Source of the DNA: Gemmatimonadota bacterium
Lineage (GTDB): Bacteria; Gemmatimonadota; Gemmatimonadetes; Gemmatimonadales; Gemmatimonadaceae
Length of the DNA: 43,316 nucleotides
Direction of reading: 5' to 3'
Assembly: GCA_016871915.1 (NCBI GenBank)
Contig: VHBP01000018.1
Location: 1 to 43,316, forward strand
The notes below the pieces were generated by a model. It searched no databases and had not been told where the DNA came from. It saw nothing but the letters and a program-made list of their open reading frames with translations. The translations under genes were made by a program, and so were the position numbers. The stretch's first letter is position 1; each line of letters begins with the position of its first letter. Shown piece by piece: positions 24,452 through 32,229 of this stretch.

Positions 24452-25469
24452 GCGCCTGCACCGAGTTCGGGTCCCCCATCACGATCAGGGTCGAACCGGC
24501 GCGCACCAAAGCATCGGCTGGGGGATTGAAGGCGTAATCCCCTGAGGCCTCCTTGAGGGCGAGCAAGAGGAGACCGCTCCCCTGTTCGTAGAGCGGGAGG
24601 CTCCCGACCGTTCGTCCCTCGAGCCCGCTCCCACTCAGGACGGTGACCTCTTCGATCCGGAGGTTCCGGTTGGTGTCGCGGAGCATCGTATCGAGGAATC
24701 CCACCACCGTCGGGCGGACCATCTCGCTCACCAAGCGCATCCCGCCGATCTGCGCAGGGGCGACGATGCCATCGGCGCCGGCCTGCTTGAGGCGGGCGAC
24801 CGCCTTCTCGGTCGTCGCACGCGCCGTCACGCGCACTGCCGGGTTCAGCTGCTTCGCGAGCACCGTCGTCACGAGGGCGGTCTTGTCGTCATCGGTGCAG
24901 ATCACCACGCCACCGGCCCGCGTGATCCCCGCGTGCAGCAGCGTCTCGTCGTCGGAGCAGTCGCCGTGCAGGAAGGGGATGGAGGCGAACTCCGCATCGA
25001 CCGCCTCGAGCTGCGCCTCGTTCGCCTCGATCACCACACAGGGGCGCTGGGTGCGCACCAGCTCGCGGAGCACCGTCAAGCCCGTCTGGCCGGCCCCGCA
25101 CACGATCACATGGCCCGTCATCCCTTCGATCGCCTTCCGCATCCGTCGCCTCCGGAATCCCTGCGTGATGTCCCCTTCGACGACGAAGGCCGTCAGCATC
25201 GAGAGGGTATAGACCGCGGCCGTCGCCCCGACCACGAGGATCACCATCGTGAAGATCTGGGATGCGGCGGTCTCGGTGGGAACGACTTCCTTGGTGCCCG
25301 TGGTCGTCAGCATGATGACCGACATGTAGAGCGCGTCGATCCACCCGTACCGATCGCCTCCGATGATACGGTACCCGACGACCGCGACACCAAAGATCAT
25401 CGCGAGCGCGAGGAGCGCCGCGAGGATGCGGCGCTCGATGCGCACCAGATTGCCGTCGTCCGCGATCAT
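24438..25469 (-). CDS. Two-TM potassium channel-like protein with RCK (TrkA-N/TrkA-C) domains
   Basis: A 343-residue Kch/MthK-type protein. Membrane helix 1 is at about residues 14-34, the pore loop at about 43-62 and helix 2 at about 72-94. The cytosolic RCK-N Rossmann domain includes VIVCGAGQTGLTVLREL, and the RCK-C domain includes VLSGSGLEGRTVGSLPL and the end segment TLIVMGDP. The selectivity filter reads LTTTGTKEV (55-62) where classical channels have TVGYGD, so Tyr-Gly are replaced by Thr-Lys. Related bacterial proteins have filters such as TVGFREV, so this is a divergent variant and ion selectivity is uncertain. It is convergent with the phosphorylase gene, overlapping by 14 bases. The ATG at 25469 gives a short cytosolic N-terminus. 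Confidence 0.88.
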   Translation of the reverse strand: MIADDGNLVRIERRILAALLALAMIFGVAVVGYRIIGGDRYGWIDALYMSVIMLTTTGTKEVVPTETAASQIFTMVILVVGATAAVYTLSMLTAFVVEGDITQGFRRRRMRKAIEGMTGHVIVCGAGQTGLTVLRELVRTQRPCVVIEANEAQLEAVDAEFASIPFLHGDCSDDETLLHAGITRAGGVVICTDDDKTALVTTVLAKQLNPAVRVTARATTEKAVARLKQAGADGIVAPAQIGGMRLVSEMVRPTVVGFLDTMLRDTNRNLRIEEVTVLSGSGLEGRTVGSLPLYEQGSGLLLLALKEASGDYAFNPPADALVRAGSTLIVMGDPNSVQALRAR

Positions 25470-25523
25470 GGGGGGAAGTTACCGCGCGCCCGGTCGGTCG
25501 GCGCGCCCAGCCCATCGATGTGG

Positions 25524-25538
25524 CCCCCCCGGCGGGGG
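25524..25538 (-). terminator. Short GC hairpin after the M48 protease gene
   Basis: CCCCC/GGGGG pairing (a stem of at least 5 bp) lies directly after the M48 stop codon and before the channel gene on the same strand, without a T-run. It could be a weak terminator or just a G+C-rich spacer. Confidence 0.3.
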
Positions 25539-26333
25539 TCAGCGTGCTGGCGGGGAGGGCGGGAGCGCCGCGAGGCGCGCCTTGAAGGCCTGGAAGTTCT
25601 GGGAGTCGCGTGTCAGCCCACGGAGCCGCTCCGGGGGGAGCTGCGCGATTCGCGCCTTGGCGGCCTCGATCCGCGATTCCTCCAGCGGGTGCGATCGGAA
25701 CCAGGCATCGAGCGCCCCGGGCTTCCGGGCCCGCTCGTCAAGAAGGATCTGGAACATCTCGGGGATCCCGGTCGGATCGATCCCGGCGTCGACCATGTAT
25801 GTCACACCCTCGGCGTCAGCCTCGTCCTCATCCTGTCGCGAGAAGGAGGCGAAGGCGGCGCTCGCCCCGATGTTGATCATCGCCTGGGATGCCTCGCTAT
25901 TGCAGACACTGGTCAAGACACAGACGAGGGTCACCCCGAGATTGGTCCCCTGCGCCTTCTGCATCTGTTTGATGGAGTGCCGCATGGTCACGTGGCCGAT
26001 CTCATGCCCGATGACGCCGGCCACCTGCGAGAGGGCGGTGGCGCGCTCGATCAGCCCGCGATTGATGTAGATGAATCCACCCGGGATCGCGAAGGCGTTC
26101 ACGTCGGGGCTATCGACGATCCGGAAGGACCAGTCGAGGTTCCGGGCGTCGGCGATGCGGGCGATCGAGTCCCCGAGTACGTTGATGTAGCGCGTGAGCT
26201 CCGCATCCTCGACGAGGCGGAGTTGACGCTCGATCTGCTGGGCATAGCCTGCCCCCATCTCCACCTCTTGCTGGGTGGAGACGGCGCAGGCGGAGAGCCC
26301 GAGGGTGAGGACGAGAAGCGAGAGCCGACGCAT
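25539..26333 (-). CDS. M48-family metalloprotease lipoprotein
   Basis: A 264-residue predicted periplasmic or outer-membrane-anchored zinc protease of the BepA/LoiP-like M48 group. The lipoprotein signal is MRRLSLLVLTLGLSAC (lipobox LSAC, Cys16). HEIGH at residues 110-114 supplies two zinc ligands and the catalytic Glu, and Glu171 in SRQDEDEADAEG is the likely third ligand. The region NAFAIPGGFIYINRGLI is the usual substrate-edge strand. The reading frame stays open far upstream, but the ATG at 26333 gives the signal peptide. A promoter (TTGCGG-N17-TACGGT) lies inside the divergent methyltransferase gene, whose ATG shares the CATG at 26331-26334. The likely role is envelope protein quality control. 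Confidence 0.92.
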   Translation of the reverse strand: MRRLSLLVLTLGLSACAVSTQQEVEMGAGYAQQIERQLRLVEDAELTRYINVLGDSIARIADARNLDWSFRIVDSPDVNAFAIPGGFIYINRGLIERATALSQVAGVIGHEIGHVTMRHSIKQMQKAQGTNLGVTLVCVLTSVCNSEASQAMINIGASAAFASFSRQDEDEADAEGVTYMVDAGIDPTGIPEMFQILLDERARKPGALDAWFRSHPLEESRIEAAKARIAQLPPERLRGLTRDSQNFQAFKARLAALPPSPPAR

Positions 26334-27096
26334 GGGTTTATTGACCGTAGCAAGGGACCTGACACGCCGCAAGGCGCGGGAGCGGAGTGGCCGCTTCGTC
26401 GCCGAGGGGGTCCGTACCGTCGAGGCATTGCTCGCCTCTTCGGTGCGCGTCATCGGTGCACTGACCTGCGACCTCCTCGATCGTACCCCGCGGGGCGCGG
26501 CCCTCGGCGCCCAGCTCCATGCACGGGACATCGACGTGCTGCGCGTCAGCGAGCGCGAGTTCCTCTCCGCCTGCGATACCGAGCAGCCACAGGGCGTCCT
26601 GGTCGTCGCCGAGCAACCGACCTGGACCCTCGAGGCCCTGACCCTCGGCGCGACGGCGCGCCTGCTGGTCCTCGATGGGATCCAGGATCCGGGGAACGTC
26701 GGCACCCTGCTGCGCACCGCCGCCGCACTCGGCGCCGACGCGACCTGCGTACTGCCGGGGACCGTCGATCCGTGGAACGCGAAGGTCGTACGCGCCGCGG
26801 TGGGGATCCAGCTCGGGCACCCGACGGTCGAGTGTACCCTCGAGGCGCTGACTGCGTTCCTCGTCTCGCAGCGGATCCCGCTCTGGGGCGCCGACCTCGG
26901 CGGGGCATCGATCGATATGCTCGTACCGCCGGCGCGTCTCGCGGTGGTGGTCGGGAATGAGGGGGCGGGGCTCGCACCGGCGGTCCGGGCCGCCTGCGCG
27001 GAGCGCGTCACCCTCCCGATGGCGCCGGGCGCGGAGTCGCTCAACGTCGCCGTCGCCGCGGGGATCACCCTCTTCACCCTGCGGCCACGCGCATGA
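26332..27096 (+). CDS. TrmH/SpoU-family RNA 2'-O-methyltransferase
   Basis: SAM-dependent ribose methyltransferase of the SPOUT class acting on rRNA or tRNA; 254 residues. The N-terminal substrate-binding domain (RDLTRRKARERSGRFVAEGVRTVEALL) resembles the L30e-like region of RlmB/TsnR proteins. The catalytic domain shows the three SPOU motifs: LDGIQDPGNVGTLLRTAAALGAD (motif 1), VVVGNEGAGL (motif 2) and LPMAPGAESLNVAVAAGITLF (motif 3). The ATG at 26332 gives MGLLTVARDL, the expected N-terminus; a TTG at 26341 is the alternative. Its stop overlaps the prepilin peptidase start (ATGA), forming a three-gene operon with the following lipoprotein. The target nucleotide cannot be assigned. Confidence 0.92.
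   Translation: MGLLTVARDLTRRKARERSGRFVAEGVRTVEALLASSVRVIGALTCDLLDRTPRGAALGAQLHARDIDVLRVSEREFLSACDTEQPQGVLVVAEQPTWTLEALTLGATARLLVLDGIQDPGNVGTLLRTAAALGADATCVLPGTVDPWNAKVVRAAVGIQLGHPTVECTLEALTAFLVSQRIPLWGADLGGASIDMLVPPARLAVVVGNEGAGLAPAVRAACAERVTLPMAPGAESLNVAVAAGITLFTLRPRA
26344..26372 (-). promoter_or_regulatory. Candidate promoter of the M48 protease gene
   Basis: On the minus strand TTGCGG (26372-26367), 17 bases and TACGGT (26349-26344) fit a housekeeping promoter. The -10 ends 10 bases before the ATG, so the leader would be only a few bases long. It lies inside the coding sequence of the divergent methyltransferase gene. Confidence 0.4.
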
Positions 27097-27905
27097 GTCT
27101 CCTCGCCTTCCTCCTCGGCGCCGTCATCGGGTCGTTCCTCAATGTGTGCATCGTGCGGTGGCCGCAGGAGCAATCCATCGTGCGGCCGCGCTCGCGCTGC
27201 CCGACATGCGAACGGCCGATCGCCGGCTACGACAACATCCCGATCGTGAGTTGGATCCTGCTGCGCGGACGGTGTCGGGGCTGCGGCGAGGCGATCGCCA
27301 TTCGGTATCCGGTGATCGAGCTCCTCGTCGGTCTCCTCTGGATGGTCAGCATCCAGACGTGGGGGCCGACCTTCGAGGCGCTGCGAGTGGCGATCACGGC
27401 GACCATCCTCCTCGGCATCGCCGTCACCGACCTCACGACCTATCTGATCCCCGACGGGTTCACCGTCACCGGGCTCCTCTTCGCGCTCGTGTCAGCGGCG
27501 ATCGCCTTCGTGCTGGGGAGCGAGACCCAGTTCGCCGGTCCATGGAATGCCCTCCTCGGCGCGTGTGTCGGCGCCGGCGCGATCGCCATCGTCGCCTGGA
27601 ATGGTGAGGTCGTGCTCCGGAAGGAGGCGATGGGGCAGGGGGACATCACGCTAATGGCGTTCGTGGGGGCGATGGTCGGTCCGGAGCGCAGTCTCCTCAC
27701 GATCTTCGTCGCGGCGGCGTTAGCGTCGGTGGTCTTCCTCGCGGTGGTGATGCCGATCGGGTGGGCGCGTGCCCGCGCGCGCGGGGAGACCTTCGCGTTG
27801 CCGCTGGTGCCCTTCGGGGTCTTCCTCGCACCGGCTGGCGTGGTCACGCTGATCGCCGGTGATGCCATGATCGGGTGGTATCTCGCGCAGGTGCTGGGCG
27901 CATGA
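27093..27905 (+). CDS. pilD: Prepilin peptidase / leader-peptide methyltransferase (A24 family)
   Basis: Bifunctional inner-membrane enzyme that cleaves and N-methylates type IV pilins and type II secretion pseudopilins; 270 residues. The N-terminus GAVIGSFLNVCIVRWP is the family signature. A zinc-type four-cysteine motif follows (CPTC at about residues 36-39 and CRGC at about 67-70), belonging to the methyltransferase loop. Catalytic aspartates are visible in VTDLTTYLIPD and GQGDITLMA (family form GxGD). About eight hydrophobic segments fit the family. It overlaps both neighbours by ATGA. No pilin or secretion genes are in the window, so its clients are encoded elsewhere. Confidence 0.95.
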   Translation: MSLLAFLLGAVIGSFLNVCIVRWPQEQSIVRPRSRCPTCERPIAGYDNIPIVSWILLRGRCRGCGEAIAIRYPVIELLVGLLWMVSIQTWGPTFEALRVAITATILLGIAVTDLTTYLIPDGFTVTGLLFALVSAAIAFVLGSETQFAGPWNALLGACVGAGAIAIVAWNGEVVLRKEAMGQGDITLMAFVGAMVGPERSLLTIFVAAALASVVFLAVVMPIGWARARARGETFALPLVPFGVFLAPAGVVTLIAGDAMIGWYLAQVLGA

Positions 27906-29122
27906 GGCGTGCGTTCATCGCAACCTTCTTGGCCCTGTTTCTCACCGCCTGCGCCGTCGAGCCGCCGGGGTATGAGGGGCCGTTCAAAAAGCAGGTGCGC
28001 GCGGCGATCCCCCAATTGGAGGAGGCCTCGGGGCTCCGATTCCTGAAGCTCCCGGTCCTGCAGACCCGTTCCCGAGATGAGGTCCGCTCCTACCTCGAGC
28101 AGGAGTTCAACGCGCAGCTCACGCCATTGGAGTTGGCGGGGACGCAGACGGCGTATCGACTGCTTGGTCTCCTCCCCGACACGCTGGAGCTGCGCGCCTT
28201 CCTGCTCGACCTGCTCACCGAGCAGGTGGCGGGCTACTACGACCCGGAGACGAAGGTGCTCTATGTGGTGGATGATGCCTCGTCGGAGATGCGAGACATC
28301 ACCATCACGCATGAGTTAATGCACGCCTTGCAGGACCAGCACACCGACCTCACGCAGATCGAATCCCTCACGGGGGACAACGATAGAATGGTCGCGATGC
28401 AGGCTGTGGTGGAGGGGCAGGCGGTCTACGAGCAGCTCGCGGTGATGACGGGTGGCCAAGATGGCGAACCGCAGATCCCAGGTGGGTGGGGGCGGGTGCG
28501 CGAGATGATCCGCGAGGGGCAGTCGTCGATGCCCAAGTTCACGAGTGCGCCGATGCTCATCCAGGAGACCTTGCTCTTCCCCTATCTGAGTGGGGCGGAG
28601 TTCGTGCGTCGGGTGAAGCGGGCGCGGCCGGGTGTCGCGCCCTTCGCGCCCTTTGCCGCCTCCACGGAACAGATCCTGCATCCCGAGCGCTTTCTCGATT
28701 CGGTGCCGGACCTCCCGACGCGCGTCACGATCGGAGCCCCGCGCACCGGCACCCTCCTACACGAGGACAACCTCGGGGAGTTCGAGACGCGCTTGTTGCT
28801 GTTCGCCCATCTGCAGGACGAGGCCGCGGCGGTGCGTGGCGCGGCGGGGTGGGATGGCGATCGCTATCAGGTGATCGAGACGCCGTCGGGGCCCGCCTTC
28901 GCCTGGGTGACGATCTGGGATTCGGCGGATGAGGCGGCAGAGTTCGCCGGGCTCTTACGGCGCGCGATCGAAGCGCGGCATGGCGCGGGGATCGCGGCGC
29001 GGCGGATCACGATCCGCGAACAGGGGATCGCGGGGCAAGCAGCTGTGGTCTTCGAAGATGCCCCTGCGGCGGTCACCTCACCGCTGCTGACGCTCGAGAC
29101 GATCCAGCTCGGCGCGCCCTAA
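27902..29122 (+). CDS. Lipoprotein with gluzincin-like HExxH motif, family unassigned
   Basis: A 406-residue predicted lipoprotein (MRRAFIATFLALFLTAC, lipobox LTAC, Cys17) with a zinc-protease-like active site. HELMH at residues 137-141 lies in a helix (ITITHELMHALQDQH), and Glu171 in AVVEGQAVYEQL is about 30 residues later, the spacing of gluzincins. The preceding strand VAGYYDPETKVLYVVDD would be the edge strand. The C-terminal half (about 200-406) looks like a separate mixed domain. I do not recognise a named family, so protease activity is inferred from the motif only. It is translationally coupled (ATGA) to the prepilin peptidase gene, which raises the possibility of a role in pilus or secretion-system assembly or in envelope maintenance. 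Confidence 0.85.
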   Translation: MRRAFIATFLALFLTACAVEPPGYEGPFKKQVRAAIPQLEEASGLRFLKLPVLQTRSRDEVRSYLEQEFNAQLTPLELAGTQTAYRLLGLLPDTLELRAFLLDLLTEQVAGYYDPETKVLYVVDDASSEMRDITITHELMHALQDQHTDLTQIESLTGDNDRMVAMQAVVEGQAVYEQLAVMTGGQDGEPQIPGGWGRVREMIREGQSSMPKFTSAPMLIQETLLFPYLSGAEFVRRVKRARPGVAPFAPFAASTEQILHPERFLDSVPDLPTRVTIGAPRTGTLLHEDNLGEFETRLLLFAHLQDEAAAVRGAAGWDGDRYQVIETPSGPAFAWVTIWDSADEAAEFAGLLRRAIEARHGAGIAARRITIREQGIAGQAAVVFEDAPAAVTSPLLTLETIQLGAP

Positions 29123-29156
29123 CGCCCGAGCGAGCGCGACACGATCACGCGGCCGC

Positions 29157-29675
29157 TTACGCCGTCGCGTGCGGCCCCCATTGTGCATGCGCCCGCCGCA
29201 CCAATGGGTGCAGTGGCTGCCGCTTCGGTTTGAGGATCGACCCTCGACAGCGCTTCGCCTCACACCGGCACGGGAAGCGTCGCTTCCGCGCCGGGGTGTG
29301 CGGCTCGTCGAGCTCGATCGCATAGTCGTACGCGAGCTCCTCACCCGGACGGATGTCGCGGACGGCGACGATCCACATCTGGTCACCGTACGCGATCGGC
29401 TCGCAGTTCGGTTCACAGGAGTGATTGATGAACCGCGCCTCATTTCCGCCGACATTCGCGTCGATCACGCGCCGATCATCGAGCGTGAGGAGATAGGTGT
29501 GCTCGGGCTCCTCTGATCCATCGGCCGGCGTCGGATAGCGTCGCTCCCCCTCGGCTTCGCTGATCAGCTCGCCGGTGTACTCGATGATCCGCGTGCCGGC
29601 GGGGATCGTCGCGACCGCGAAGACGCCGCGGCCATGGCGCGCGGAGCGCCGCACCACCCAGGGACGCCGCGCCAT
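29157..29675 (-). CDS. SET-domain protein-lysine methyltransferase
   Basis: A compact 172-residue SET protein. In order it shows GRGVFAVATIPAGTRIIEYTGELIS (SET N-terminal strands, SAM contact), RFINHSCEPNCEP (the pseudoknot NHS motif that binds SAM), GEELAYDYAI (catalytic Tyr region), and a post-SET-like zinc cluster PCRCEAKRCRGSI. The enzyme should methylate lysine in a protein substrate; bacterial SET targets are mostly unknown. The ATG at 29675 follows the lon stop codon by one base (TGAGATG), so it is translationally coupled to lon. The Lon link suggests the methylated substrate could be a Lon substrate or DNA-associated protein, but that is speculation. A longer N-terminus inside lon is possible but would lack sense. 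Confidence 0.93.
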   Translation of the reverse strand: MARRPWVVRRSARHGRGVFAVATIPAGTRIIEYTGELISEAEGERRYPTPADGSEEPEHTYLLTLDDRRVIDANVGGNEARFINHSCEPNCEPIAYGDQMWIVAVRDIRPGEELAYDYAIELDEPHTPARKRRFPCRCEAKRCRGSILKPKRQPLHPLVRRAHAQWGPHATA

Positions 29676-29676
29676 C

Positions 29677-32106
29677 TCAGGGCGCCGGCGGGGCGTCGGC
29701 GATCGTTGAGGCGACGTCGTCGAAGAGCGGGAGATCCTCCGCCATCGCATTCGGCCGCGCGGGGAGGAGCATCACCTCCACCACCTCGTCCATCGTCCCC
29801 GCGAAGTGCACCTGCAACGCGCTCCGCACCTCCTCCGGGAGCTCCCGCAGATCTTTCTTGTTCGCTGCGGGCAGGACCACGGTGCGGAGCCCCGCCCGAT
29901 ACGCCGCGAGGACCTTCTCCTTCACCCCGCCGATCTCGAGCACCTTCCCGCGCAGCGTGACCTCACCGGTCACGGCGACATCACGCCGCACCGGCCGACG
30001 GCTCATCACACTCGCGATCGCGAGGGTCACCGCCACGCCCGCACTCGGACCATCTTTGGGCACGGAGCCGGCTGGGAAGTGCACATGGAGATCGCTCGCG
30101 CGCATCTCGGGGTCGGCCACGCGCAGTTGGCGAGCGCGCGAGCGCACATACGAACTCGCGGCATCGACCGACTCGCGCATCACATCGCCGAGCTGCCCGG
30201 TGACGATCAGCTTCCCCGTGCCCGGCATGCGGAGCGCCTCGATCGTCATGAGCTCACCGCCGTTCGCCGTCCAGGCGAGTCCGGTCACCGTGCCGATCTC
30301 CGGCTCCTGTTCCGCCGCCTCCGGTGCCCAGCGGGGCGGACCGAGCACCTCCTCGACACGCTCGGCGTCGAGCACCCAGGCGCCGGCCTCGCCTTCGGCC
30401 TTCCGTTTCGCGCGACGTCGCATCAGCGCGGCGAGCTGCCGCTCGAAGGTGCGGAGCCCGGCCTCGCGCGCGTAGCGGTCGGCGATCAGCGAGAGCACCT
30501 CGTCGGTGAACTGCAGGTCGCGGTCGGTGATCCCGTGCGAGTCGAAGAGACGCGGGAGGAGATAGCGCCAGGCGATCTCGACCTTCTCCTCCACCGTGTA
30601 GCCGGCGATGCGGATCACCTCGAGACGATCGCGCAGCGCGTGCGGGATGTCGAAGAGGTTGTTCGCGGTGCAGATGAAGAGCGCGCTCGAGAGATCGAAC
30701 GGGAGATTGAGATAGTGGTCGGTGAAGGTCGCGTTCTGCGCGGGGTCCAGGACCTCGAGCATCGCGGCGGTTGGATCCCCACCAGCCCCGCCGCCGGCCA
30801 TCTTGTCGATCTCGTCGATCATCAGCACAGGATCGCTGACCTGCACGCGACGCATCGCCTGAATCAGGAGCCCTGGGAGCGAGCCCACATAGGTGCGCCG
30901 ATGTCCGCGGATCTCGGCCTCATCGCGCACCCCGCCGACGGAGATCCGATAGAATGCGCGCCCGAGACTCTCGGCGATCGCCTCGCCGAGCGAGGTCTTC
31001 CCCGTGCCCGGGGGGCCGACGAAGCAGAGGATCGGGGCGCCGGGATCGCGGCCACCGTCGCCGCGCAGTTGGCGAACCGCAAGATACTCGAGGATCCGGT
31101 CCTTCACCTCGCGGAGGCCGTAGTGGCGCCCGTCGAGCGCCGACTCCACGCGCTCGAGCGTGATCGCATCGGCACCGGCGCGGCGCTGCCACGGGAGTGC
31201 GAGCACCCACTCGAGGTAGTTGCGAAGCACCTGATGCTCGCTCGACGCCGACGAGAGCGCACGCAGGCGATCGAGCTCGTGGCGTGCCTCGGTCGCGACC
31301 GACTCGGGCAGCGCTGCCTCCTCGATTCGGCGCAGCAGCTCCGTGATGTCGCGATCGCCGACCTCGGCCTCACCGAGCTCCGCCTTGATCGCCTGCAGCT
31401 GTTGGCGCAGGAAGAACTCGCGGTGATGGCGATCGATCCGCCGCTCCGTCTCCTGGCGCACCTCCTGCTGCACCGTGGCGCGCGCCTCCTCGCGCTCATA
31501 GCGCTCGGCGAGGTACTCGAGTCGCCAGACGACGTCGAGTCGCTGGAGGGCTTCGTCCTTCTCGGTGGCGCGCAGGGCGCCACGAGCCGCGGCGAGATCG
31601 GCGAATCGCCCGGGACGCTTCACCTCACGGCGCAACAGTCCAGGGAGCTCGGCGGGGAAGTTCTCGTCGCGCTCGGCGCGGGCATCGGCGGCGAGGGCGA
31701 TCCGATGCATCAGGGCCTGCGCCGCCGCCTGATCGGCGAGTGGCTCCTCCACCGGGCGGAAGGTCGCGGTCGCGAAGCGCGCGCCGGCCTCGCGTCGCAC
31801 CCCGGCGATCGTCACGCGCAGCAGCCCTTCGAGGGTCACCTGATGGAGCCCGTCGATCGGGGCGCGGCGATCGGTCAGCCGCGCCACCACCCCGACGCGC
31901 CCGACCGCGCGGACCTCGCCCCCGGGTCCCTCCTCCTGCGTCAGGACACAGCAGACGAGGGCTCCCTCCTCGGGGTGCGCCGCGAGGAGCGCCTGGTTGT
32001 CGTCACTGGCGACCTGGACGGCGATCCGCCCACGCGGGAAGACCAGGGTCGACCGGAGCGCGAGGAGGGGGAGGGTGTCCTGGGGCGCGGACGGGGCGTC
32101 GGGCAC
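29677..32106 (-). CDS. lon: ATP-dependent protease Lon (LonA)
   Basis: Cytosolic AAA+ protease of 809 residues, standard for LonA. The N-terminal substrate domain (about 12-205, LPLLALRSTLVFPRGRIAVQV) is followed by a helical linker including REFFLRQQLQAIKAELGE. The AAA+ module has Walker A GPPGTGKTSLGEA near 363 and Walker B PVLMIDEIDKM. The S16 proteolytic domain has catalytic Ser in PKDGPSAGVAV (about 688) and catalytic Lys in GGVKEKVLAAYRAG (about 730). The GTG at 32106 gives the canonical N-terminus; TACATTTG lies 4 bases upstream, so the transcript may be leaderless. It is divergent from ffh and coupled downstream to the SET gene. Confidence 0.98.
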   Translation of the reverse strand: MPDAPSAPQDTLPLLALRSTLVFPRGRIAVQVASDDNQALLAAHPEEGALVCCVLTQEEGPGGEVRAVGRVGVVARLTDRRAPIDGLHQVTLEGLLRVTIAGVRREAGARFATATFRPVEEPLADQAAAQALMHRIALAADARAERDENFPAELPGLLRREVKRPGRFADLAAARGALRATEKDEALQRLDVVWRLEYLAERYEREEARATVQQEVRQETERRIDRHHREFFLRQQLQAIKAELGEAEVGDRDITELLRRIEEAALPESVATEARHELDRLRALSSASSEHQVLRNYLEWVLALPWQRRAGADAITLERVESALDGRHYGLREVKDRILEYLAVRQLRGDGGRDPGAPILCFVGPPGTGKTSLGEAIAESLGRAFYRISVGGVRDEAEIRGHRRTYVGSLPGLLIQAMRRVQVSDPVLMIDEIDKMAGGGAGGDPTAAMLEVLDPAQNATFTDHYLNLPFDLSSALFICTANNLFDIPHALRDRLEVIRIAGYTVEEKVEIAWRYLLPRLFDSHGITDRDLQFTDEVLSLIADRYAREAGLRTFERQLAALMRRRAKRKAEGEAGAWVLDAERVEEVLGPPRWAPEAAEQEPEIGTVTGLAWTANGGELMTIEALRMPGTGKLIVTGQLGDVMRESVDAASSYVRSRARQLRVADPEMRASDLHVHFPAGSVPKDGPSAGVAVTLAIASVMSRRPVRRDVAVTGEVTLRGKVLEIGGVKEKVLAAYRAGLRTVVLPAANKKDLRELPEEVRSALQVHFAGTMDEVVEVMLLPARPNAMAEDLPLFDDVASTIADAPPAP

Positions 32107-32110
32107 GGTC

Positions 32111-32118
32111 CAAATGTA
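32111..32118 (-). promoter_or_regulatory. TACATTTG element before lon
   Basis: On the minus strand TACATTTG exactly fits TAnnTTTG, the -7 element known from Bacteroidetes promoters. It ends 4 bases before the lon GTG. No convincing TTG-type -33 element was found, so the call rests on this one motif and its recurrence elsewhere in the window. Confidence 0.35.
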
Positions 32119-32190
32119 TGGCGCGCGGCCCCCCCCGTGGGTGGGGTTCGGGCGAGGGGTCCCCGCGGGGCAAGATCCGGGTCCCGTCCC

Positions 32191-32221
32191 TTGGCCCAGA
32201 CCCCCCAAGTCCCTATGTTTC
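32191..32221 (+). promoter_or_regulatory. Candidate promoter of ffh
   Basis: TTGGCC (32191-32196), a 17-base spacer and TATGTT (32214-32219) fit a housekeeping promoter; the extended -10 is TATGTTTC. Transcription would start near 32226, which rules out the ATG at 32215 and favours the ATG at 32230 for ffh. Confidence 0.45.
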
Positions 32222-32229
32222 AAGGCTCT

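Noticed and set aside
24933-26960. Long plus-strand open frame opposite the channel and M48 genes
   Set aside because: It spans several real genes on both strands, with low-complexity Arg/Gly/Asp composition and no motif; it is a codon-bias artefact.
32119-32190. Rho-independent terminator or riboswitch in the lon/ffh spacer
   Set aside because: Runs of C and G allow small stems, but both genes diverge from here so no terminator is expected, and no known riboswitch core was recognised.
29806-32229. Very long upstream extension of the ffh reading frame
   Set aside because: It runs antisense through lon; ffh has its own promoter and the canonical N-terminus at 32230.
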